Shown one piece after another: positions 17,142 to 25,714 of a stretch of DNA of 64,000 nt. Both the position numbers and the translations under genes were made by a program. How positions within the stretch are numbered: position 1 is the stretch's first letter; each line of letters opens with the position of its first letter. The notes under the pieces were generated by a model, which saw only the letters and a program-made list of their open reading frames with translations, had not been told where the DNA came from and made no database searches. Location: contig NZ_FRAB01000006.1 in assembly GCF_900142195.1 (NCBI RefSeq), positions 1-64,000 of the forward strand. The letters are read 5' to 3'. This DNA is from Paraburkholderia terricola. Lineage in GTDB: Bacteria > Pseudomonadota > Gammaproteobacteria > Burkholderiales > Burkholderiaceae.

Positions 17142-18290
17142 ATGATCAAACTTTCAAATTTCCGGTTGACGACCCGGATCACGGCCGGCTTCGCGGTCAT
17201 GGTGACGCTGGTGATCGCGGTGGGCGCCGTTGCCATCTGGGCCATGCGCAGTTCGGTCGACGTTCACGCATCGCCGGAATTGCGCGCGTGGATCGACAGG
17301 ATGGTGTGGTCCGTGGGCGCCGCGTCGGCGGTCGCGGCGGCGATCGGCATCGTGCTGGGCTGGGCGATCCGGCGCAGCATCAAATTGCCGGTGGAGCGCG
17401 TCGTGGCGTCGGTCGGACGCATTGCCGGCGGTGATCTGGCGAGCAAGATCGAATCGCATGGCCGCGACGAAATCGCGTGGCTGAACTACGAGCTCAATCA
17501 GATGCGCAAGCAACTGCAGACGACCATCTCGAACGTGCGGCAGTCGGCGGAGATGGTCGCGCAGGCATCGAGCGAAATCGCGTCCGGCAACAACGACCTC
17601 AGCGTGCGCACCGAACAGCAGGCGATCAGCCTGCAGCGCACGTCGCATTCGATGGACTCGCTGACCAACACCGTCAAGCACAACGCCGACCACGCGCACG
17701 AAGCCAACCGCCTGGCGGCGAAGGCCAGCGACGTCGCGGTCAAGGGCGGCCAGGTGATGAACGAAGTCGTCACGACGATGAGCGAGATCAACGGCAGCGC
17801 GAGCAAGATCGTCGACATCATCGGCGTGATCGACAGCATCGCTTTTCAGACCAACATCCTCGCGCTGAACGCGGCGGTGGAAGCCGCCCGCGCGGGCGAG
17901 CAGGGACGAGGCTTCGCGGTGGTGGCGACCGAGGTGCGCGGACTCGCGCAGCGCAGCGCGGCAGCCGCCAAGGAAATCAAGGCGCTGATCAGCCAGTCGG
18001 TGACGAAAGTGGAAACCGGCGTGCGGCTCGTCGACGTGGCCGGCAGCACGATGGACGAAATTCTCAAAAGCGTCGAGCAGGTCACGCACATCATGGGCGA
18101 GATCAGCACGGCCAGCGCCGATCAACGCGCCGGCATCGAGCAGGTTCATGAGGCCATCGCGCAGATCGACAGCGTCACCCAGCAGAACGCGGCGCTGGTG
18201 GAGCAGGCATCCGCGGCGGCGGGCTCGTTGCAGGAACAGTCGCAGACGCTCGCGAACGCCGTGAAGATCTTCAATGTCGTGAAGCGTTGA
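17142..18290 (+). CDS. Methyl-accepting chemotaxis protein with minimal periplasmic loop
   Basis: With the start at 17142 the product has 382 residues. The first membrane segment is about 11-35 ([21 protein letters not shown]). Only about 18 periplasmic residues follow ([17 protein letters not shown]) before the second segment (about 54-76). Then come a HAMP region (about 77-125) and a complete signalling domain with the hairpin tip [20 protein letters not shown]. There is no room for a 4HB, Cache or other ligand-binding domain. No C-terminal CheR-tethering pentapeptide is present (the end is FNVVKR). In-frame alternatives at 17043 and 17106 add only non-hydrophobic residues, and none has a strong ribosome-binding site. 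Methylation-type glutamine/glutamate repeats are present, so it could signal membrane state, redox or energy, or work with another receptor (inference). Confidence 0.88.
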   Translation: MIKLSNFRLTTRITAGFAVMVTLVIAVGAVAIWAMRSSVDVHASPELRAWIDRMVWSVGAASAVAAAIGIVLGWAIRRSIKLPVERVVASVGRIAGGDLASKIESHGRDEIAWLNYELNQMRKQLQTTISNVRQSAEMVAQASSEIASGNNDLSVRTEQQAISLQRTSHSMDSLTNTVKHNADHAHEANRLAAKASDVAVKGGQVMNEVVTTMSEINGSASKIVDIIGVIDSIAFQTNILALNAAVEAARAGEQGRGFAVVATEVRGLAQRSAAAAKEIKALISQSVTKVETGVRLVDVAGSTMDEILKSVEQVTHIMGEISTASADQRAGIEQVHEAIAQIDSVTQQNAALVEQASAAAGSLQEQSQTLANAVKIFNVVKR

Positions 18291-18324
18291 TGCGAGAGCA
18301 GGCGTCGTCATGCATCGAGGAACG

Positions 18325-18359
18325 GGAAACCGCCCAATGCGCCGCGCAATGCGGTTTCC
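18325..18359 (+). terminator. Stem-loop after the first chemoreceptor gene
   Basis: GGAAACCGC (18325-18333) pairs with GCGGTTTCC (18351-18359), 34 bp after the stop codon. No T tract follows, so terminator function is uncertain. Confidence 0.3.
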
Positions 18360-18565
18360 GATGCTGATGGTGATTAGACGCGAATCGAAAATGGCGGGCG
18401 TCACCCGTCTTCGTCAAGAAAGAAAAACGTAATAAACAACCCGCGGGTGGCGCAGCACCCCGCGGTGTTCGTCTCCTCCCGGCCACGCCCATCTTGTCTC
18501 GTGGTCTCAGCACCCGCCAGAAACGCCCCTCCCGCGACGCTTCGCAATTTTCGACGGTCGAGCAC
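18360..18565. other. Intergenic stretch between the two chemoreceptor genes
   Basis: Together with the flanking hairpin and the promoter candidate, this belongs to a 510-bp gap without a supported gene. A second GC-rich imperfect hairpin (CCGCGGGTG against CACCCCGCGG, about 18441-18465) follows the A-rich segment AAGAAAGAAAAACG. Short open frames here lack ribosome-binding sites and typical codon use. Confidence 0.5.
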
Positions 18566-18592
18566 TCAAGATTCCCAAATCGTGGCCGACAT
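18566..18592 (+). promoter_or_regulatory. Candidate sigma-28 (FliA) promoter for the second chemoreceptor
   Basis: TCAAGATT, 11 bases, then GCCGACAT matches the flagellar pattern TAAAGTTT-N11-GCCGATAA with the correct spacing. It lies about 210 bp before the chemoreceptor ATG at 18801. Confidence 0.5.
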
Positions 18593-18800
18593 ATCGTATG
18601 AAGATTGGCGCGCGCCCGCGTACGCAAAGGTTTGCGAGGGCTCTACGTCTGCCAGGTTCAAGTGGCGATGGTCGTGAAGCGACGTGCCGCCTCGAGAAAG
18701 GCAGGCGCGCCGAGCGGTGTGGTTGCCTGACGCACAGCGCGTGGTCGCCCGCTTCACGACAGCTTTTTACTGCGGCGTTGATACACAGGAATTGCAAAAC

Positions 18801-20435
18801 ATGAAGATTTCCAACTTGCGAATCGGGGTTCGTCTCGGTTCCGCGTTCGCCCTGGTCGTGGCGCTATTGATCGGCACCGCCGTGGTGGGCATCCGCCACC
18901 TCGACTCCAGCAACGCGAAAATGGATCAGATCGTCAGCGAGCGCTATACGCTGATCGCGCTGAGCAACACGATCAAGGGTAACGGCTACAAGGCGAACGG
19001 GATTCTCAGCAATCTGCTGCTGGCCACTTCGCCCGATGAAGCGGCGAAGTACATGAGCGACTACACGGCGATCCGCAAGCTCAACGCAGACGCCTACGCG
19101 CAACTCGAAAAGCATCTGCTGAACGAGCAGAGCAAGGCGCTCTTCAAGGAACAGTTCGATGCGCGCGCCGCGTACGGCGTGAGCGTCAGGAAATTCTTCG
19201 AACTGGTCAAGACGGATCAGCAGCAGGCGCGCGCGCTCTATCAGGGCGACATGGCGCGCTTGCAGGACAGCTACTACGTGCTGGTCGACAAGATGGTCGA
19301 CTATCAGGCCGCGCAAATGGAGCGCGATGTCGCCGACGCCGTCGGCGAAGCGCACTACGCGAAGATCCAGATGATCGTGCTCGCCTTCTGCGCGGCATTG
19401 ATCGCGATTGCCACGGGCCTGTTCATTACCCGCACCATCACGCGGCCGATCAATCGCGCGGTGAGTCTCGCGGAAGCGGTCGCGAGCGGCAACCTCACGC
19501 ATCGTCTGGAAGTGGACACGACCGACGAAGTCGGCCGGCTGCTGACCGCGTTGAAACGCATGATCGAAAACCTGCATGGCATCGTCGCGCAGGTACGGCA
19601 GGGCACGGACACGATCACTCACGCGTCGCGCGAGGTGGCGAGCGGCAACATGGACCTGTCGAGCCGCACCGAACACCAGGCGAGCTCGCTCGAAGAAACC
19701 GCGGCCGCGATGGAGCAGTTGACCTCCACGGTGAAACAGAACGCGGATAACGCGCGCGAAGCCAACCAGCTTGCGTCGAACGCGTCGATGGTCGCTTCGA
19801 GAGGCGGCGAGGCGGTCAATCAGGTCGTCAGCACGATGAACGCGATCAATGTCTCGTCGCGCAAGATCGTCGACATCATCGGCGTGATCGACGGCATCGC
19901 ATTCCAGACCAACATTCTCGCGCTGAACGCGGCGGTGGAAGCCGCGCGCGCCGGCGAGCACGGCCGCGGCTTCGCGGTGGTGGCGAGCGAAGTGCGCGGT
20001 CTCGCGCAGCGCAGCGCGGTCGCCGCGAAGGAGATCAAGGAGCTGATCGCCGACTCCGTCAATCAGGTCGGCACCGGCGGCAAGATGGTCGAGGAAGCCG
20101 GGCAGATCATCGGCCAGGTGGTGCAGAGCATCAAGCACGTGACCGACATCGTGGCTGAAATCAGTTCGTCGAGCCAGGAGCAGAGCGAAGGCATCGAGCA
20201 GATCAACCAGGCCGTCACGCAGATGGACAAGGTCACGCAGGAAAACGCCGCGCTCGTCGAGCAAAGCGCCGCGGCGGCCCAGGCGCTGCAGGATCAGGCA
20301 CGCCAGCTCACGGAAACGGTCAGCGCATTCACGCTGCACGGCGACGTGTCGCAGGAACAGCGCGGCAGCGTGCGCGAAACGCACGCGCGCCACACCGGCG
20401 ACATGAGCGCGCAAGGTGCCTGGGTGGCCGCCTAG
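18801..20435 (+). CDS. Methyl-accepting chemotaxis protein (Tar-like four-helix-bundle sensor)
   Basis: This is a 544-residue transmembrane chemoreceptor. The chosen ATG gives a canonical start ([13 protein letters not shown]) followed by membrane segment 1 (about 12-32), with AGGA upstream at 18787. A four-helix-bundle periplasmic domain spans about 35-190. Membrane segment 2 lies near 194-212 ([17 protein letters not shown]), then HAMP ([24 protein letters not shown]) and a full signalling domain with [20 protein letters not shown]. Methylation regions such as [17 protein letters not shown] are intact. It has no NWETF-type pentapeptide; the tail ends GAWVAA. The cytoplasmic part closely resembles that of the preceding receptor, so the pair may be paralogues with different sensors. 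Confidence 0.93.
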   Translation: MKISNLRIGVRLGSAFALVVALLIGTAVVGIRHLDSSNAKMDQIVSERYTLIALSNTIKGNGYKANGILSNLLLATSPDEAAKYMSDYTAIRKLNADAYAQLEKHLLNEQSKALFKEQFDARAAYGVSVRKFFELVKTDQQQARALYQGDMARLQDSYYVLVDKMVDYQAAQMERDVADAVGEAHYAKIQMIVLAFCAALIAIATGLFITRTITRPINRAVSLAEAVASGNLTHRLEVDTTDEVGRLLTALKRMIENLHGIVAQVRQGTDTITHASREVASGNMDLSSRTEHQASSLEETAAAMEQLTSTVKQNADNAREANQLASNASMVASRGGEAVNQVVSTMNAINVSSRKIVDIIGVIDGIAFQTNILALNAAVEAARAGEHGRGFAVVASEVRGLAQRSAVAAKEIKELIADSVNQVGTGGKMVEEAGQIIGQVVQSIKHVTDIVAEISSSSQEQSEGIEQINQAVTQMDKVTQENAALVEQSAAAAQALQDQARQLTETVSAFTLHGDVSQEQRGSVRETHARHTGDMSAQGAWVAA

Positions 20436-20693
20436 CCGCCCCGCATCTATCGACCCGACAACAAGAGGTGAAGCAGCAAACGGACGGAGACACGAGCCTG
20501 CCGACAGGCCGGCTCGATGAAACAAAACGCGGCATGCAATGCAAGCCCGTACCGCATTGCGTTGCTTCCTGTCTCGCCGTCTGCCGCCAGATCGTGGCAC
20601 ATCGTCGTACTGCCGTTGCAGGGGCCACGCTCGCGCATCGGAATGCGGACTGCGAGATCCGATTGACGGTTTCTCCCCGGATGCCTAATCAAC

Positions 20694-23276
20694 ATGTCAC
20701 ACGCCTACTCCGAGCCGATTACCCTTTCTCGCCAGCCCTTTAGCGCACCTCTCGAGCCGGCTGCCCATGCGCCGACGACAGCGGGCTCCCTGCGGATCAA
20801 GCATTTCATCGAGGCGTACCGCCTGCATGGTCATCGTCAGGCGCAGCTCGACCCGCTGCATCTGACGCCGCTGCCCGAGGTGCCGCAGTTGCAGCCGCAG
20901 TTTCACGGCCTCGAGCCGACGCAGCAGATCGCCGCCGATAACGCATTGCTGCCGCCATCGGCCACCGTGCACGAACTGGAACGGCAACTGCGGCACGTCT
21001 ACTGCGGGGCGATCGGGCTCGACGTGACGGGCATCCGCGACGAGGCGCCGCGCGCCTGGTTATGCGCGCGCCTGAAGTCAGCGCAACTCGCGCCGCTGCC
21101 GGCCCACGATCAGCGGCACAAGGTGTTGCAGCGCCTGCTGGCCGCGGAAATGTGGGAGCGCCACGTCGCCGCGCGTTTCGAGCATGCGAAGCGTTTTTCG
21201 CTGGAAGGTTGCGAGAGCCTGATACCGCTGATCGAAGCCATCGTCGAGCAGGCCGGCCAGCATGGCGTGCGGCAGATTTTCGCCGGCATGCCGCATCGCG
21301 GCCGGCTGAACATGCTCGTCAACGTGATGGGTTTCGATCCCGCGCAAATCGTGGACTGCCTCGACCAGCAATCGCGGTTCTCGGCGCTTCAGCGCGACCT
21401 GCCGTATCACTTCGGCGGCGCGGTGGTGAAGGAGACGCCGGACGGCGACGTGGCGCTCGTGCTTGCGCACAATCCCTCGCATCTGCAGAGCGTTCATCCC
21501 GTGGTCAGCGGCATGGCGCGCGCTTACCAGGACGAGCATCCCGACATCCGCTGCCTGCCTCTCGTCATGCACGGCGACGCGGCATTCGCCGGCCAGGGCA
21601 TCGTGATGGAGACGCTCAACCTCACGCGCAAGGAGGGCTATGCGCTGGGCGGCACGATCCACGTGATCGTGAACAATCAGATCGGCTTCACGACGCCGAA
21701 CCGGATGGACGTCGAAGCGAATGCGTACTGCACCGACATCGCGCGGATGATCGACGCGCCCGTGATCCGCGTCAACGCGGATCACCCCGACGCGGTCGTG
21801 CGGGCCGCGAAAATCGCCTTCGAATACCGGATGAAATACGGTGCGGATGTCGTCATCGACCTGATCGGCTACCGGCGTCTCGGTCACTCGGAGCATGACG
21901 TGCCCGCCATCACGCAGCCGTTTCAGCAAGCGACGATCGCCTCGCACCCGACGGTCACCGAGATGTATCACGCGGCGCTCGCGGACGAGACGCCGCTTGC
22001 GGAATTGCGCGCCCAGGCGCTGAAGCATCTGCAAACGCGTGCCAAGCCCACGCCGACGCCGAGGCCACACCGCGCGGTCACGGCAAGGCCCGGCCGGCCG
22101 TTGTCGCTCGCGCGCTTGCAGTCGCTGACGGCGGCGCTGACGCGCACGCCGGCGGGCTTGCAGGTGCACGATTTCGTCCGCGGCCTGATCGCGAAATGGC
22201 GGGCGGCGGTGGCCGACGAACGCCAAACGGTCGACTGGTGTTTCGCCGAGAATCTCGCCTATGCGAGCCTGCTCGACGACGGCGGCAGCGTGCGGATTTC
22301 GGGCATGGACGTCGGCCGCGGCACGTTCATGCATCGGCATGCCGTATGGCATTCGCAGACCGACACGGCGGATCCGGGCGAGCGCTACGTGCCGCTGCAA
22401 AACATCGGGGCGCATCAAGGGGACTTCGACATCGTCAACTCGCCGCTCACCGAGGAAGCCGTGCTCGGCTTCGAATACGGCTACAGCGTGCAGTCGACGA
22501 CACGGCTCACGATCTGGGAAGCGCAGTTCGGCGACTTCGTGAACGGCGCGCAGGTCTTCATCGATCAGTACATCGCGGCGGGCCATGACAAATGGGGCTA
22601 TCCGTCCGCGCTGACGCTGCTCTTGCCGCACGGTCACGAAGGCTTCGGCCCCGAGCATTCGAGCGCCTACCTCGGGCGTTTCCTGCAACTGTGCGCCGAC
22701 GGCAACATGAAGGTCGTGATGCCTTCCACGTCGTCGCAGTGGTTTCACATGCTGCGCGAGCAGGCGCTGAGCGACGATCCCAAACCGCTCGTCGTGATGT
22801 CGCCGAAAGGGCAACTGCACGGCAATCCGCGTTCGCACGCCGCGCTGGACGAATTGAACGGCGGCTCGTTCGCGCCGTTGCTGCGCGATGCCGGGATCGC
22901 GTCGGCGGATGCGGTGAGCCGCGTCGTACTGTGCAGCGGCAAGTTCTTTTACGACTTGCAGGCCGCGCGCGACGCGTCCGGCGATAGGCGCACGGCGCTG
23001 ATCCGCATCGAACAGTTGTATCCGTTCCCGACGCGGGAACTCGCGGATGCGCTGGCCGGATTCCCGAACGTCGCGGAAGTGGTCTGGGCCCAGGAAGAGG
23101 AAAAGAACCACGGCGCGTGGCACTTCGTGCGGGACGAGATCGACGAAGCGATGCCGGCGCGTTGCCGGCTCGGCAATGTGTGCAGGAACGCGACGGCATC
23201 GGGCGCGCATTCGTCGATGCAGGCTCACTTGCAGGAGCAGCAACGGTTGGTGGCGCAGGCTTTGGCGCGGACGTAG
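20694..23276 (+). CDS. 2-oxoglutarate dehydrogenase E1 component paralogue (thiamine-diphosphate dependent)
   Basis: This 860-residue protein is homologous along its whole length to SucA-type E1. It has the thiamine-diphosphate motif starting GDAAFAGQG (Gly294) and ending near VNNQIGFTT, the MPHRGRLN motif, DVGRGTFMHRHAVWH, EAQFGDFVNGAQVF and LLPHGHEGFGPEHSSA. It is shorter than housekeeping SucA (about 930-950). No lipoyl-acyltransferase (E2) or E3 gene is adjacent, so it is not the main sucAB operon. It may serve as an alternative 2-oxo-acid decarboxylase, use the housekeeping E2/E3, or act as a carboligase (inference). Variable segments include a Pro/Thr-rich linker (AKPTPTPRPHRA, about 450-462). 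It stands alone, 258 bp after a chemoreceptor gene, and its ribosome-binding site is weak. Confidence 0.9.
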   Translation: MSHAYSEPITLSRQPFSAPLEPAAHAPTTAGSLRIKHFIEAYRLHGHRQAQLDPLHLTPLPEVPQLQPQFHGLEPTQQIAADNALLPPSATVHELERQLRHVYCGAIGLDVTGIRDEAPRAWLCARLKSAQLAPLPAHDQRHKVLQRLLAAEMWERHVAARFEHAKRFSLEGCESLIPLIEAIVEQAGQHGVRQIFAGMPHRGRLNMLVNVMGFDPAQIVDCLDQQSRFSALQRDLPYHFGGAVVKETPDGDVALVLAHNPSHLQSVHPVVSGMARAYQDEHPDIRCLPLVMHGDAAFAGQGIVMETLNLTRKEGYALGGTIHVIVNNQIGFTTPNRMDVEANAYCTDIARMIDAPVIRVNADHPDAVVRAAKIAFEYRMKYGADVVIDLIGYRRLGHSEHDVPAITQPFQQATIASHPTVTEMYHAALADETPLAELRAQALKHLQTRAKPTPTPRPHRAVTARPGRPLSLARLQSLTAALTRTPAGLQVHDFVRGLIAKWRAAVADERQTVDWCFAENLAYASLLDDGGSVRISGMDVGRGTFMHRHAVWHSQTDTADPGERYVPLQNIGAHQGDFDIVNSPLTEEAVLGFEYGYSVQSTTRLTIWEAQFGDFVNGAQVFIDQYIAAGHDKWGYPSALTLLLPHGHEGFGPEHSSAYLGRFLQLCADGNMKVVMPSTSSQWFHMLREQALSDDPKPLVVMSPKGQLHGNPRSHAALDELNGGSFAPLLRDAGIASADAVSRVVLCSGKFFYDLQAARDASGDRRTALIRIEQLYPFPTRELADALAGFPNVAEVVWAQEEEKNHGAWHFVRDEIDEAMPARCRLGNVCRNATASGAHSSMQAHLQEQQRLVAQALART

Positions 23277-23446
23277 CGATTCGTCGGCAGGGCGGGGCGG
23301 CGGCGTGGCGGTGGGTTGCGCGCGCCGCTGCCGCGCTCGCTTCGAGAAGGCTTCTTGGGATCGGGAACGTGGCGTTACGCGTTGGTCCGAGCTGGATAAG
23401 CGGGCTATGATCACGCTTCCATTTCACCAACCCATCGACATTCCTG

Positions 23447-24379
23447 ATGAATGATTCCGATCGACTGATTTCGCATGTTTCGCACGATAGCCGTCCCGAC
23501 CTCTCGCACGAACACACCGTCGAGACCGCGAAAGCGCGGCTGCGCGCCGGCGCCGATCTTCCCGGCGCGACGATCGAGCAGCAGGTCGCGCTCGTCGATC
23601 AGTTGTCCGCGTTCGAGCTTGGCCGCTTCCTGCTCGCCAATCGCGGACTCGATGCGTACTGGACGCACCGCCTCGTGACCTATGAGCCGGGCACCTTGCA
23701 GCGTGGCGCGGTGTCCGAACTCGAATATCGGGTCTTCGAGGAGATGCCGGCCGTGCTTGCCACGCGCGAGCGCTTCGGGCTGTTTCGTCGCGAAGTGCAG
23801 GCGCGGCTCAAGCCCGGTTTCGTGCTTGCATCGGTGCCGTGCGGATTGATGGGCGATTTGCTGCTGCTCGATTACACCGCGTGTGCCGATGTCAGGCTGG
23901 TCGGCGTCGATCTCGATCAGCGGGCTCTGGACGGCGCGCGTGCGCTCGCGGCCGAGCGTGGGTTGACCGAGCGGCTGTCGCTTCGCCAGGCCGACGCATG
24001 GGCGATGGATCTGAATGCCGAGGCGGACGTGCTGACGAGCAACGGCCTCAATATCTACGAGCCCGACGATGAGCGCGTGGTCGCGCTCTATCGCAAGTTC
24101 CTCGATGCGTTGAAACCGGGCGGGCAATTGGTGACGAGCTTTCTGACGCCGCCGCCGGTGCTGTCGCCCGAGTCGCCGTGGGATATGAGCGCGGTGTCCA
24201 CGGCTGCGCTCGCGCTTCAGCATGTGCTGTTCGTGCGGGTGATCGAGGCGAAGTGGAGTGCTTTCCGTACCCACGCGCAAACGCGCGAGCAACTCGAGCG
24301 CGCGGGCTTCACGGACATCACGTTCGTCGACGATCGCGCCCGCATGTTTCCGACTGTCGTGGCGCGCAAGCCGGACTGA
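23447..24379 (+). CDS. Class I SAM-dependent methyltransferase
   Basis: This 310-residue soluble protein carries a Rossmann methyltransferase domain in its second half. The strand-2 acidic motif is VGVDLD (152-157), followed by QADAWAMDL (motif II) and LKPGGQLVTSFLTPP (motif III/IV). The first 110 residues are helical, with no motif I know. The strand-1 glycine motif is atypical (VLASVPCGLMGDLLLL), resembling enzymes that read ASVPCGLMGDLL instead of GxGxG. The acceptor substrate is unknown. It stands alone, 170 bp after the E1 paralogue. Confidence 0.75.
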   Translation: MNDSDRLISHVSHDSRPDLSHEHTVETAKARLRAGADLPGATIEQQVALVDQLSAFELGRFLLANRGLDAYWTHRLVTYEPGTLQRGAVSELEYRVFEEMPAVLATRERFGLFRREVQARLKPGFVLASVPCGLMGDLLLLDYTACADVRLVGVDLDQRALDGARALAAERGLTERLSLRQADAWAMDLNAEADVLTSNGLNIYEPDDERVVALYRKFLDALKPGGQLVTSFLTPPPVLSPESPWDMSAVSTAALALQHVLFVRVIEAKWSAFRTHAQTREQLERAGFTDITFVDDRARMFPTVVARKPD

Positions 24380-24466
24380 AAGATGTCGGCGTCGGGGTAG
24401 TCGAAACTGGCGGGCCCGCGCGTTGCTGACCTATGTGTTGGCACATGATCTGACGGAGGCCGAGCG

Positions 24467-24721
24467 ATGAACCCCGACGACGATCTGGACAGCGACGATC
24501 TCGACGACGAGCTTGATCGGACCGGCGAAGTCGCCAACAGAAGCAACGGCAAGACCGGCACCAACACCGAGGCGGAGCCCGATCGCGGCAAGGCGCGCAC
24601 ATCGAGTCCCAATGCGCAACTGCGTCGCGAGAACGTCGCAGCCGATGAGCCCGGCCGACGCGATTCGGATCCGCGGCAAGCGGGAATTCGCAAGGGCAGC
24701 GGGCCTGCGCACCCGTCATAG
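24467..24721 (+). CDS. Small hydrophilic protein of unknown function
   Basis: This is an 84-residue open frame with a good ribosome-binding site (ACGGAGG, then ATG 8 bases on). The first 20 residues are very acidic (MNPDDDLDSDDLDDELD). The remainder is polar, rich in Asn, Arg, Gly and Ser, with no hydrophobic segment, so it is probably intrinsically disordered. I recognise no family. It lies between the methyltransferase and the tRNA array. The sequence could be a real species-restricted gene; the evidence is only the ribosome-binding site, length and composition. Confidence 0.5.
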   Translation: MNPDDDLDSDDLDDELDRTGEVANRSNGKTGTNTEAEPDRGKARTSSPNAQLRRENVAADEPGRRDSDPRQAGIRKGSGPAHPS

Positions 24722-24804
24722 ACGATACCGTTCGCGCCGCCGCCGCGCTGTCGCAGTGACAAGGCAGTGACACGGCAACGAGGCAGCGCAGTGATAGAAA
24801 ATTC

Positions 24805-24834
24805 TTGCGCGCTGCGAAGAGGCGTGCGTATAAT
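24805..24834 (+). promoter_or_regulatory. Sigma-70 promoter upstream of the tRNA array (distal)
   Basis: TTGCGC (24805-24810), an 18-base spacer and a perfect TATAAT (24829-24834). It is followed by about 120 bp of non-coding sequence before the proximal promoter. It probably feeds the tRNA array with a longer leader. Nothing else was seen in 24722-24804. Confidence 0.6.
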
Positions 24835-24956
24835 TTCGTTCTTCGCTGCTGGGCGCTTCGGCGCAGGTTCAAGAAGCTGTTTTATGAGCCAGATATGCTG
24901 AAGCCGAGTAGCCAGGTGAAGTCGTTCTGAAGCTTGGAACTTGTAGCAAAAAAGAC

Positions 24957-24985
24957 TTCACAAACAGTTGCGACGTAGTTAAAAT
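24957..24985 (+). promoter_or_regulatory. Sigma-70 promoter of the tRNA-Glu/Asp array (proximal)
   Basis: TTCACA (24957-24962), a 17-base spacer and TAAAAT (24980-24985) each match 5 of 6 consensus positions. A GC-rich discriminator (GCGGAC), typical of stringently controlled stable-RNA promoters, follows. It lies about 80 bp before the first tRNA-Glu. Confidence 0.7.
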
Positions 24986-25068
24986 AGCGGACTTCGCAGT
25001 TGATGAAACGAATAACTAGCAAGTTATCGTGAGTTGGCAGCGAGTCAGACATGATTTGAAAAGATTAT

Positions 25069-25144
25069 GTCCCCTTCGTCTAGAGGCCTAGGACATCACC
25101 CTTTCACGGTGAGTACAGGGGTTCGAATCCCCTAGGGGACGCCA
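25069..25144 (+). tRNA. tRNA-Glu (anticodon TTC), copy 1
   Basis: A complete 76-nt cloverleaf including encoded CCA. Acceptor GTCCCCT pairs with AGGGGAC, with discriminator G. The anticodon stem TCACC/GGTGA encloses loop CTTTCAC with TTC at 25103-25105. The T arm contains GTTCGAATC. It is identical to copy 2 at 25377. Confidence 0.98.
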
Positions 25145-25238
25145 AACATCAGCGTCGCTTTAGTGTTCGAAGTAACACAGTAAAGCAATGCGGCTTGCAG
25201 AGAAATAACCGACGCTCGCAAGCTAGGGTGTAAAGACT

Positions 25239-25315
25239 GGAGTGGTAGTTCAGTCGGTTAGAATACCGGCCTGTCACGCCGGGGGTCGCGGGTTCGAGTC
25301 CCGTCCACTCCGCCA
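25239..25315 (+). tRNA. tRNA-Asp (anticodon GTC), copy 1
   Basis: A 77-nt cloverleaf with encoded CCA. Acceptor GGAGTGG pairs with CCACTCC. The anticodon loop CTGTCAC has GTC at 25273-25275, and the T loop is GGTTCGAGTC. It differs from copy 2 by a compensated U-A to C-G change at acceptor position 5:68 and by one D-loop base (cagtcgg against cagttgg). Confidence 0.98.
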
Positions 25316-25319
25316 GACA

Positions 25320-25353
25320 AAGCCCGTTCATGCAAACTTGAACGGGCTTTTTC
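25320..25353 (+). terminator. Intrinsic terminator after the first tRNA-Glu/Asp pair
   Basis: AAGCCCGTTCA (25320-25330) pairs with TGAACGGGCTT (25339-25349), followed by TTTTT. It stands between the two tRNA pairs, so the second pair depends on read-through or its own start. Confidence 0.85.
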
Positions 25354-25376
25354 ATTAAAGGTGTAAGCAGTACGTT

Positions 25377-25452
25377 GTCCCCTTCGTCTAGAGGCCTAGG
25401 ACATCACCCTTTCACGGTGAGTACAGGGGTTCGAATCCCCTAGGGGACGCCA
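25377..25452 (+). tRNA. tRNA-Glu (anticodon TTC), copy 2
   Basis: A 76-nt gene with CCA, identical to the copy at 25069 along its whole length. The anticodon TTC is at 25411-25413. It begins 24 bases after the terminator of the first pair, and no separate promoter is evident in that gap. Confidence 0.98.
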
Positions 25453-25498
25453 AGTCATCGGCGTCGTTCGGTTGGAAATCTGAACGGTGCGGAAATCT

Positions 25499-25575
25499 GG
25501 AGCGGTAGTTCAGTTGGTTAGAATACCGGCCTGTCACGCCGGGGGTCGCGGGTTCGAGTCCCGTCCGCTCCGCCA
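25499..25575 (+). tRNA. tRNA-Asp (anticodon GTC), copy 2
   Basis: A 77-nt gene with CCA. Acceptor GGAGCGG pairs with CCGCTCC, and GTC is at 25533-25535. The acceptor pair 5:68 is C-G here and U-A in copy 1. Confidence 0.98.
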
Positions 25576-25584
25576 GATTCAGGA

Positions 25585-25615
25585 AAGCCCACTTCGCAAG
25601 AAGTGGGCTTTTTTT
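25585..25615 (+). terminator. Intrinsic terminator after the second tRNA pair
   Basis: AAGCCCACTT (25585-25594), loop CGCAAG, AAGTGGGCTT (25601-25610) and a run of seven T (25609-25615). It closes the tRNA array. Confidence 0.9.
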
Positions 25616-25714
25616 ATTTCCGCTGCCTGGCCTGGGTATGCTCGGGACAAACAGCCATTGCCAGCGCGCGCGGCCTGTTTTACCGTTGACCCGACTCCTC
25701 TTCGTCGTTCCGCC

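Noticed and set aside
25069-25615. tRNA array as an integration site for a genomic island
   Set aside because: The repeated 3' ends belong to complete tRNA genes. No integrase, direct-repeat-bounded foreign segment or composition change is present.
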